The translations under genes and the position numbers were made by a program. From NCBI GenBank assembly GCA_947561395.2, contig OX387182.1, positions 54,273,283 to 54,337,282 of the forward strand: a stretch of 64,000 nucleotides of DNA, given 5' to 3'. The notes under the pieces are model-generated. The model had not been told where the DNA came from. It saw only the letters and a program-made list of their open reading frames with translations, and did not search any database. The DNA is from Buxus sempervirens. Taxonomy: Eukaryota; Streptophyta; Magnoliopsida; Buxales; Buxaceae. Below are positions 36,101 through 45,466 of this stretch, piece after piece (the first letter of the stretch is position 1; each line of letters opens with the position of its first letter).

Positions 36101-36675
36101 TGTCGGAACTCTTCCGGCATCCAAGGGCAATGAAGAAGCTCCAAGAAGAGCTATCAAGTGTAGTTGGAACAAGTCGAATGGTAGAGGAGACAGATTTGGG
36201 GAAGCTCGGATACTTGGACATGGTGGTCAAGGAAAGCATGAGATTGCATCCAGTCGCTCCTTTGCTTGTTCCTCACGAGTCCATGGAGGACATCACGATC
36301 AACGGAATGTTCATACCCAAGAAGTCTCGGATCATTGTGAATGCATGGTCAATAGGACGAGACACGGAAGTCTGGTCTGCTAATGCAAACGAGTTCTTCC
36401 CTGAGAGATTCAAGGGTTCTGATGTAGATCTTCGGGGACACCATTTCCAACTTATACCATTTGGAGCAGGTCGTAGAGGATGCCCAGGTTTGCAACTGGG
36501 CCTCACTCAAGTTCAACTGGTGCTAGCACAGCTGCTGCATTGCTTCAATTGGCAACTTCCGAATGGCGTATCCCATTCTGACTTGGATATGAGTGAGAAA
36601 TTTGGCATTACAGTTGGAAGGGCCACCCATTTGTTCGCTATTCCGTCATATCGCCTGCATATCAACAATTTCTAA
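33112..36675 (+). CDS. Cytochrome P450, CYP71 clan (CYP736/CYP71AU-like), copy 3, complete
   Basis: Two exons, 33112-33792 and 35836-36675, join in phase 0 and give 506 residues, the usual length for the clan. The intron has GT at 33793 and AG at 35835, the conserved position after LDLQ. Visible features are an N-terminal ER anchor (residues 1-20), a basic stop-transfer stretch (RRQRHDRR), the hinge [10 protein letters not shown]-helix WRNMRK, I-helix AATDTS (about 303-308, Ala in place of the usual Gly), ESMR (360-363), FPERF (about 415-419) and the haem loop [10 protein letters not shown] (436-445) with Cys 443 as ligand. It should be an ER-bound haem mono-oxygenase fed by cytochrome P450 reductase, acting in specialised metabolism. 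The substrate is unknown. It is the only intact member of the array in the window. Confidence 0.92.
33793..35835 (+). other. Intron of P450 copy 3
   Basis: The intron is 2,043 bp with GT-AG ends, and its backbone is shared with the copy 2 intron. It contains one MITE-like insertion (34763-34981). A short dinucleotide run (TATATATGTATATATATA) lies near 35451-35468. No other gene is seen. Confidence 0.75.
34763..34981. mobile_element. Palindromic MITE (219 bp) in the copy 3 intron, TSD AAGAAAC
   Basis: AAGAAAC flanks it at 34756-34762 and 34982-34988, and the copy 2 intron lacks it. The arms pair: GCCACCTTGGGATGCTGCCA on the left against the complement of TGGCAGCATCCCAGGTGGC on the right. The outermost bases (GATGAAATCGT against the complement of ACGATTACATTC) form an imperfect terminal inverted repeat. 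The 7-8-bp duplication suggests a hAT-like origin, but this is not certain. Confidence 0.72.
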
Positions 36676-37600
36676 GGAGACTCAGCTCTCAACTATAGAT
36701 GTTATTCCTATGGTACTAGCTGTTGTTGTTCGCACACATCTTGTTTTGGTTTCACAAATAAATTGGGAGGTGCACATGGAACGAAACCGTCTACAATGCT
36801 TTACTGCATTGGATGTACTGTTGGTGTATTTCGATAAAAATAAAATAAATATATAAATAAAAGGAATATTTGAGTTTGTTAAAATGTTGCCTTCTTATCG
36901 CAGTCTTCTGGGTGCATGCGTAACCTAAACTGCAATTTTGTAAAGCATCTCAAAACTATGTACCTTTTCTTTCTGAACAAAAATCTTCAAGTGAAACATT
37001 CACCTATAAAATCCTCTGAATGGAAGAATTTCAAGACACAAAGTGAGTACTACAATCACCCTCTCAGTCAACGATATGTATCTCTACGGGCCCAGCAACC
37101 AACAGGATTGGGCTCTGGCGCTATGCTGTACCGGCTTAATTAAAACGGTCCCTTGATTTAATTGAATTCTTTTTCATATTAAATTGAGAAAGCAGGAATT
37201 TGGAATTGATAAAATTAACCAGCTGCATGCCCAGACCACAGAAATGAATAAGATCAGATGTCTCGTCACAGTAGTCACTTCCATACCAGTCTGCATTCAA
37301 AGGAATTCAGACATTGGAGACTTGAAAGAATTTTGTTGACAAAACGCAAGGAAGGTATGAATGTATTTGAAGAATCTACACATTTCTCCATAATTGAACA
37401 TATATAGAAAGCTTTGCTGGCAATGAAGTCAACTGCGCGCCATGGAATGATATAAGAATCCAGTAGCTTAATATTTTTCATCAAAACACAGCAAGAAGCA
37501 GCTACCAAGGCCGTGTACAAAGCAAGATTCAACACATCATCCATTATTGTTCCTCAGGACAGCTTCTGCTACGTACGTAAGGTTCCAGAGAGGACCACCT
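36676..37600. other. 3' flank of P450 copy 3
   Basis: To about 37075 it repeats the copy 2 flank. Then follow about 500 bases without a recognised gene. A minus-strand frame (37275-37544, 89 codons, one ATG) matches no family I know and is probably chance. Confidence 0.45.
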
Positions 37601-38777
37601 TGTTAGGTTTAACATTTTAGTTTGGCTTTATTCAGTGTCAAAGAGAAAGTGTTTTAAGTGTGTTTAGAATGTTTAGTTTGAGTCCAAGAAGACATGGTTC
37701 AAACGGCGTCATCATCGGGGTCAAATTGAAGAAGTTATGCCCAACGTTTGATCAACGTTCGCTGGCCGTTCGAACGATCATGCTACAAAGCGAAAATAGA
37801 GACTAGCGTTCGACCAACGTTCTCTGAACGTTCGACCGTTGGTGACACACAGAGAAACCCGAGAGCAGCGTGGGATGAACGTTCGCTAAACGTTCGACCG
37901 TTGGTGTCACTCAGAGAAACCAGAGAGCAGCGTTCGCTGAACGATTGCTGACCGTTCGACCGATGGAGTTCCACAGAGAAACCCGAGAGCAGCGTTCGCC
38001 TCACGTTCTCTGACCGTTCGAACGAGAAGAGGAAAAGTGAGTTTTTGTCTTGAACGTTCGAGCCGCGTTCGCTGAGCGTTCGAACGTTCATTAACAAACT
38101 TCAGTTTTAGAATTCCGATCTTTTCTGATTTGTTTCCTATTCCGATTCTACCTTCTCCTAATCTATATAAGGAGTGTCTAGACTATTGTTAGGGGATCTC
38201 AAGAGGTTTTTAGAAACCCTAAATTCGTGTGTGAGAGCAAGAGTTCTTTCTCCTCTTCCTTCTCCTTTGTTGAACCATCAAAGCCTTTCTTCATCTTTCT
38301 TTTCTACCTTGGAGTTCCGGGTTTGAGAGTTTGTTCGTGGGAGTTCCTACGGATACCAGGCGAGTTCGTTTGGGTGATCGTGTGAGAAGATCTTCAGAGT
38401 TCTGAAGTGTTGCTGTGGAGCAAATCTGAGGAGTTCCTCAGATACTTTCAAGTCTGTGAGTTGCAGAGTCTAGCATAGGGATGTTGAGTCGTCTGAACTA
38501 CAGGTTGTAAGTCTTCTTTTCATATTGGATCTTTTAGGTGGATCCTGCATAGCCCGGAGGGTTTTTCTCTAGTGAGAGTTCTCATAGAGTTTTCCCTTCG
38601 TCACCAAAATTGCTTGTGTTGTTTCTTTTCTTTATTTGCAATTTTGTGTGATTGGTTATAGACTTATGCATGCCTATTAATTAAGAACTTGTTTTTAATT
38701 AGTAGAATTTTTATTCCGCTGTGCTTTACCTATTCACCCCCCTCTAGGTGTTATTAGAGTCAAAACCCTGTTTTTCA
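37601..38777 (+). mobile_element. Solo LTR A, Ty1-copia-like, TSD CACCT
   Basis: The LTR starts TGTTAGGTTTAAC and ends CTGTTTTTCA, with CACCT at 37596-37600 and 38778-38782. It is 1,177 bp. The 5' third is a patchwork of CGTTCGA/TCGAACG words in short degenerate repeats (37745-38090). A TATA-like CTATATAAGG lies at about 38163, followed by a U5-like region ending CACCCCCCTCTAGGTGTTA. The TGTTA start and the Cys-rich end fit Ty1-copia LTRs. No internal domain is seen. Confidence 0.85.
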
Positions 38778-38782
38778 CACCT

Positions 38783-39137
38783 CATGCCCATTCCATTACG
38801 AGATTCCAAAAATGAAAGCCCCCAAAGATTCAACACATATTTCCCATGTTGTGGCACCCAAATCTTTCAAATGGTCCTGGGCTGTCGACATGGATCTGTA
38901 TGATAAAACTAGTGCAGATCCCATTGATTTTGTGGGAACCCCAAAACAATGTTTTGGCGCAACTCCTTGTTAGCCTTGGATCGATGCTCTAAATTTACGA
39001 TTAGTGTGATTGGTCATTGGTGGGTATAGCAGCTGTTAAATCTCACAATCCACTATTAGGTTGCACGTAGGGGAGGGAATAGTTGCAACTATCATGGGGG
39101 TTTCAATTTAAAAGTGGAAGGACGGGTGGTTGTGGTG
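38783..39137. other. Spacer between the two copia-like solo LTRs
   Basis: About 355 bases of host or unknown DNA. It has short coding-like stretches but no frame or motif that I can assign. Confidence 0.35.
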
Positions 39138-39142
39138 GTTAT

Positions 39143-42100
39143 TGTTAAGTTTTATATTTTAGTTTGGCTTATTCAGTGTCAAAAAGTATGTGCTTAAGGT
39201 GTTCAAAGTGTTTGGGATAGGTTATAGGAATCTTGGTTCAAACGGTGTCTAAGTCGGAATCAAATCGAAGAAGTTATGATGAACATTAGATAGACGTTTG
39301 AAGCATCATTCGACCGTTCAAGTTCTGCAGACAAAACAGAGAGTTGCGTTCGACAACGTTGTGAGACATGGGAAAAATCACCGGAGTGATCATCCCTCCG
39401 TCAACACACGGGCTCATCGCAAAAATTGGGAGAGTCGCCACCATTCATGATTTTGAGGTGAGAATGGACACCAAAGAGTTCAAAATAAGGAAAAAGTGAA
39501 AAAAGAAACATTCTTGGATAAAAATAATCCTACTTGAAAATCAAATCCAGAGATGGATAAGGGGATTAGATTATGAACGGAGGAAGGTGTTAGGCACCCC
39601 CATTCATCCACACGAAGTGGTTGCCAAGTGTATGTTCATGCAAAAAAATAGAAAGCTTGCTAAAATCATAGAAAACCTTGAAAAAGGACTAATGTATGAT
39701 ATTTCCACATGAAGATCTAAATGGATTTTAGATCCTCTCTTATGTCAATATCATTTCTGGAATATCTCAAAAGATGGAAATCAAAGCACAAGTTGCTAAA
39801 AAACCAAGTTGAATCAAATCCGGAAAATTCAGTAAAAAGTATGCTATTTGCCTTGAAATCATTCAAATACCATTTTAAATTGAACCAAACCAAATCCATT
39901 TGAAAGATTAGGGTAAATAAGAGTCGCATGCAAAATTTCACTTCATTCCGATAAAAATCCTAGGAGTTATGCTCCTTTGAAGTTGCTGCTGGGGATTTTT
40001 AAAAGTGGTAAGTGGGCAACTTTGGAAAATTGTCTAGAACAATCCACTACATAAAAGTCCACGAAATTTGGTGTGATTGAAGTTTGTATGGCCATCTTTC
40101 AAAAGGAACTAGCCTCATACAAACATCCCTTCGGATGTGCCTTGGGTGGTCTCCCGAACAGGCCCCGAAGATCACAGATTTACCCAGAAAAGTACAAATG
40201 AACAGTTCTAAGTAAATCGGCTACCAATAATTCAAATGGAATCCAAAAATTATGAAACCAACTGGATTTGAAAATAGACTCATAAAGGAGTACTCAGAAA
40301 TAAAAATCACTCGAATCGGACTTAAAACGAACACATGGCGCTCCATCGAAGTGACAAGTTCTGTATTCGAACCTGAACTGTCCACTTAACTTCGACAGAG
40401 AGGTGTCAAAAATCCGCTAGATAGAAATTTGTGAAATTTGGTGGACATAAACTAGACAGCCTCACCTTTCCCATGGTTCTGGAATCGCCCCAAAATTCAT
40501 CCGGATGATGAAGTTATGGGCGTCCGAAGTAAGGGTACAGGTGCTGTCAAGCTAAGCCATCCTTGAAGAAAAACCAAATCCGAAAATTGATAAAAATGTG
40601 TGATTCGTGCAAGATGAACACAAATACTTTAAAATCATCCAAAAGACATTCCAAAATTGATTGAGGCTATTTATTTGAGATTTATCACAATAAATGCAAT
40701 AAACCCCCAATTGTGAGCCTATCCCGCCAAAATAGTGATATGTATGTGCAAGTGTAAAAAAACCAAACAAGATCAATAGCATGCATACATATTCATCCAA
40801 ATAGGGTTCTAAGATAGCCTAGGGTTCCGTTCCATTATCGTTTCCCTCTGTTCTCTCTCCCCGTTAAACACGGTTCTTCAAGATAATCAAGGGTACTTTG
40901 AATATGGAACGGTTTACAATCAATCAAAAAGGCCTTATGCTACATGGGTTCTAGCACTAGGGTCAATCCCCAGTCTCGTTTCTCCTAGATCCCGCCTCCA
41001 CGTTTTACGGCTAGGGGGAGTCTCGAGATACTTTGAGCCGGGGAAGGGTTTTCACACACAAAGAAGGCTTTACACTACAGAAAGGTAGAAGAAGAGGTCT
41101 AGATCTAGGAATGTAAATACAGAAATTAAAAGAAAAGTTGAGGCTTACCTGAGTTCTGGAGGCGATTCCGCAGCGGTTTTCTTCTTCTCCTGGAGTTCTT
41201 CTTTGCGAGAATTCAAAACAAGAGTTGAGTGCCCTTTGCTCAAGGAGGAGTCTCCTATTTATAGGCAAAGGCTAAGGTCATTGGTAGACACAACTTAATG
41301 TCTAGAACCCCCCAACCTTAACCCTAAGGTTATTTCCGAGATTTCCCCTCATTTAATGAGGGACATGATGGTAACAAGTGATTCCTCTCGGAAAACCCTA
41401 ATTTTGAGCAAACTTAATGTATCCGGTATATCAGACCGGATAAAAAAGGGCCTTAAGGTATCCGGTACATGGTACCGGATACACTAAGGCTCACATGTAT
41501 CCGGTATGAGTAACCGGATACAGGAAGGAGTACTTGTATCCGGCCTGAGTATCCGGATACAGGTAAAAGTTTATTTTCTTCAATTTCTGTGCTGGCTTTC
41601 AAGGAGATAATGATTTTTTATGATTGTTTGCGCAATTTGGGGTGTCTACAAACGTTAGCTATGGCGTTCGACCCGTTCAAATTCTGCAGACAAACCCAAG
41701 AGTTGCGTTCGTCAACATTCGATGTGTCGTTTGACCGTTCAAAGTCTGCAGAGAAACCCGAGAGTTGCGTTTGACAATGTGCGCATCGCCATTCGACCGT
41801 TCATGCGATTCTAACTCAACGTGAGGCCTTCGTTCGAACGAGAAGAGGTGAAGTAGATTTACATATTGAACGTTAGAGCCGTGTACGATGAACGTTCGAA
41901 CGTTCAATACAGAAAATCTATTTTAAAATTCCGATTTTTTCTGATTTGTTTCATATTCCTTCTCTACTTCTTTCTAACCTATATAAGAATTGTTTAGACG
42001 TTCCTTTAGGGTTACCTAAGTCATTTTTGAAACCCTAAATCTTTGTGTGTGAGGAAGAGAAACTCCTCTCTTTCTCTTTCTTTCATTGAGCCATCAAACC

Positions 42101-42636
42101 TTTTATTCTTCCTTGTTCAAAACCTTGGAGTTCCGGATTAGGGAGATTGAATTGTGAGAGTTTCTACAGATATCAGGCGAGTTCGTTTGGGTGATCGTGT
42201 GAAAAGATTTTCAGAATTCTGAAGTGCTGCTGTGGAGCAAATCTGAAGAGTTCTTCAAATACTTTCAAGTCTATGATTTGTAGAGTCTAACATAAGGATG
42301 TTAAGTCATCTAAACTACAGATTGTAAGTCTTCTTTTTATAGTTGATCTTTTAGGTGGCTCCTGCATAGCCTGGAGGGTTTTTCTCTTGTGAGAGTTCTC
42401 ATAGAGTTTTCCCTTCGTCACCAAATTGCTTGTCTTGTTTATCTCTTTACATGCTTTATTTGTTTTGTAATTTGGGTGGCTTGCTTCTTAGCAATTATTT
42501 TCTGGATTTATTTTGAGAATTTATTCATGCCTATTAATTAAGGACTTGTTTTTAATTAATAGAAAATTTTTATTCCACTGTGCTACACCTATTCACCCCC
42601 CTCTAGGTGTTGTTAGAGTCAAAACTCTGATTTTCA
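39143..42636 (+). mobile_element. Solo LTR B, same copia-like family, TSD GTTAT, interrupted
   Basis: The LTR starts TGTTAAGTTTTATATT and ends CTGATTTTCA, with GTTAT at 39138-39142 and 42637-42641. Without the nested Tat-family LTR it is about 1.2 kb and aligns with solo LTR A along its length, including the CGTTCGA-rich part, a TATA-like CTATATAAGAA near 41977 and the CACCCCCCTCTAGGTGTTG end. It is noticeably diverged from A, so the two came from separate insertions. Confidence 0.85.
39360..41650 (-). mobile_element. Tat-family solo LTR nested in copia-like LTR B, TSD AACGT
   Basis: The ends are TGTGAGACAT at 39360 and GGTGTCTACA at 41650, and AACGT is duplicated at 39355-39359 and 41651-41655. 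It is 2,291 bp, in the same orientation as the inner full-length element and closely similar to its LTRs, including the TATCCGG hairpin cluster at 41415-41565 and the TATA-like box near 41253. There is no internal region, so this is a solo LTR. Confidence 0.9.
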
Positions 42637-42641
42637 GTTAT

Positions 42642-43106
42642 ATATTGGGATTTTTTTGTTTGTGGGGTACAACGTTTGGGAAAGAAAAAGGGGACCAAAA
42701 TCAAAGAATATCGCCCCTAATTCTCTTTGTTAAGAGTATAGATGCGTAAATTAATTATAGTCCTAAATTCAAACACCAATGAAATTTTGATTGGGGCTTA
42801 CCATCAGCGTTTAATTTTGATATAGACTTACCATCAGCGTTTAACTTTTCTTAAAGTTACTACTAAGCGGTCGATAAGATACAAAGCGGGGATCATTGCA
42901 TCCAAGAAGTCTTGACGCATGGTCCCCTTGAGTCTATGAATTTTCCAAGGAGGTAATAATTCTTCCTTCAACAAGCCGCACACTATGGAAGTCACTTCCT
43001 TTCGATGATAACCTTTCTCTAAGGAGAGCTAGCTACTTTAGAATGTATGGAGAAACCTTTTCTTGTCATCTTCATTTGTGGCCTTCCCAAGCTTACACGG
43101 CCACCA
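42642..43106 (+). promoter_or_regulatory. 5' flank of P450 copy 4
   Basis: From about 42860 this matches the upstream flanks of copies 2 and 3 (GATACAAAGCGGGGAT, CTTCCTTCAACAAGCCG). The duplicated unit therefore starts upstream of the gene. The first 200 bases hold nothing I recognise. Confidence 0.5.
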
Positions 43107-43785
43107 ATGTCATTTTGGGCCCTTCCCCTTCTCATAACCCTCTGCGAAGTCCTCTTCGCACTCGTCTATCTCCGACGCCAGAAGCATGGCCGGCGACTAC
43201 CACCAGGTCCTCGGAGGCTTCCCTTGCTCGGCAACTTACACCTGCTAGGCAACCTTCCTCACCAGAACCTCCATCGTTTGGCCAAGAAGCATGGCCCCGT
43301 CATGTACGTGCAGCTCAGCCTCGTCCCGGCGGTGGTGGTCTCGTCACTTGAAGATGCCGAGCTATTCCTCAAGACCCACGACCTTGTATTCGCCAACAAA
43401 CCCAACGTCCAAGCTGTTCAATACATCACTTATGGGCGTAAAGGTGTGGCCTTCACTGAGTACGGCCCTTACTGGCGTAACATGCGCAAGCTCTGTACTA
43501 TAGAGGTCCTCAGCAACTCAAAGATTGAGATGTTCAAGCCCATTATGAAGGAAGAACTGGATCTCTTGGTTCAATCTCTCAAGGTTGATTTAGACTCTAG
43601 AGCCATGGTCAACCTTAGCTCTAAGCTTAAAGATCTTGTCCAGGACGTGATGTACCAGATGGTTTTAGGTTGTTCGAGAGGCGCCCAAGGCTGAGTTTGT
43701 TGAAAACACTGAGGAGGCGATGAAGTTGGCAGGAGCTTTTAACATAGCAAATTTCATTCCCTTTGCCGGTGCACTTGATCTCCAG
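43107..43785 (+). pseudogene. Cytochrome P450 exon 1 with frameshift, copy 4
   Basis: It starts MSFWALPLL as in copy 3, with anchor, hinge [17 protein letters not shown] and the following helices. Near 43690 the frame is lost after CSRGAQG: relative to copy 3 the stretch coding for ARSFEFA is shortened and out of frame, giving TGA at 43692-43694. The exon continues in another frame to LDLQ and a normal donor at 43786. No exon 2 is found before the window ends; the intron is left about 110 bases on, where unrelated DNA starts at about 43894. Confidence 0.9.
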
Positions 43786-43893
43786 GTATGATTTCTATAC
43801 TTTTTATATCGGCAACCATCGGCCGATGTCGAGACATTAAAATGGATCCGAAGCTTAAGAGACTAGTGACGATTGATGCTATAGGCAATTATG

Positions 43894-44399
43894 GCGCGCT
43901 CGGATCCTCTGTGAAGCGCATCCTCTGTGAAGCAACGCATCGTCTGTGAAGCGCAATCCAACGGACCAAAATAAGCGAAGGGTAGTAGCGTAATTTTGAA
44001 CGAAACGCTTAAAAAACTATTAAAATTCTCCTCGGCTTTGTCCTCAGCAATCTCCTCGTCTTGATGAAAACGTGCGAAACATATTATTTAATTTAGGATC
44101 CTCTCCACGTCCGCAACGTGCGAAACATATTATTTATTTTAGGATCCTCTCCACATCCGCACCTTACCCGACATTTCTGGACCTTCTTCGTCTTCGTCGT
44201 CCTCATCGCATACGAAAGGGACAGGATCATACTCCATTTGCTTCACAGAGGTTTCCTTTCTTACAAACGCGCGCGCCCACTTGACGAAAGAAAGGGACCA
44301 CCACCATCACAAGAACTTCGTAAGCGAGGGACCACCACGACAGCCACCAGCCTCATTGAAAGACGACTGTAAGCCCTTATTTAATTTTATAATATAATG
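43894..44399. other. Junction zone between P450 array and the large DNA-element region
   Basis: Similarity to the P450 intron ends at about 43893. The new sequence opens with three CTGTGAAGC repeats (43910-43960) and contains a 46-bp direct duplication (ACGTGCGAAACATATT at about 44070 and 44116). It may be the left terminus of the element that fills the rest of the window. I see no matching inverted terminus because the right end is outside. Confidence 0.45.
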
Positions 44400-45380
44400 A
44401 GTCAACGACCAAATGTATACATAAGGAGCCATGGGTACCAGGCGAAATAAGCCAAAGGTACTGCTCCAAATAACGATGGGTACCTGCCGAGTTAAGCTTT
44501 AGCGCTCGGGTACCTGCCGAGGTACGCCCAAAGAGCTCCCCCAAAAACATTTTCGTAGTCAACAAATAAACCTATGGTACCCTCCAAATAAGCATTAGCT
44601 ACATCTCCATTTAATTCACAGGCACCCCCAAATAAAGCGTAGGTACCCCCAGTCAAATAACCCATAAGTACGCCCCACAAATCAGATTAAGGTACCCCAC
44701 TCTAAGCCCAAGGAACCGCATATAAGCCTAAGGTAGCTCCCATACAAACCTAAGGTACCCCATGGTAAGCCAAACCCACTCACGAAAATTAGCCTAAGGT
44801 ACCCCTAAACCTACAGTACCCACAATATAAGCCCAAGGTATCCCCAATATAGGTCTAAGGTACTTCCTGAAATCGTGATTCGGCGATTTGCCCTGAGACC
44901 TAATCGCTACGGAATAGAGACAATGTTTCACTACTTACAGTTAATCGCAAATCCACGATTAGTCTTCTGATTAATCGCCGCACCTAATCGCCATGTCACG
45001 ATTAATCCTGTACTTAATCGTGGTGAAAATCTTGGGAAGTAAGGCTTAGATTCCTCTCCCCTCCCCAATTAATTCATAATTGGTGGGTTACCCAAGGCTT
45101 ATGGGGCTGGTACCTAAGGCTCACTTGTTTGTACCAAGGCATTTTTGGGGTGGGGTACCTAGAACATTTGGGGGGGGGGGATGATATTTGGGGATACCCA
45201 AGGCTTATTTGTGGGGTACGAAAGCCTTATTTTGTTGGGGGTACCGAAGGCTTAATTGGGTTTTGGTAAGCCAATTTGTAGGTGTAGGTAAACCAATTTA
45301 GGGGGCCTATTTGTGGGTACCCAATTCTTATTTGTGGGGTACAAAATGCATATTTGTGGGGTATGTAAGGCGTATTTCAA
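44400..45380. repeat. GGTACC-centred repeats in inverted arrangement
   Basis: At 44400-44870 short units of the form AAATAAGCCTAAGGTACCCC repeat in one direction. At 45060-45375 the complement form (GGGGTACC-AAGGCTTATTTG) repeats in the other. The centre (44870-45030) holds GATTAATCG/CGATTA words, including perfect GATTAATC at 44969 and 45000. A G-run lies at 45172-45181. It ends 90 bases before the ATG of the protease-like gene, so part of it probably acts as that gene's promoter. Confidence 0.75.
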
Positions 45381-45466
45381 TTTACATTTTGATTTTATAG
45401 ATGGCACATGTAAATAGTCACATTGCAAAGTTTTTTTAATCAATTTGTGTATTTATTTGTAGATAA

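Noticed and set aside
37275-37544. 89-codon minus-strand frame next to solo LTR A
   Set aside because: No recognised family, no supporting context, of a length expected by chance in this DNA.
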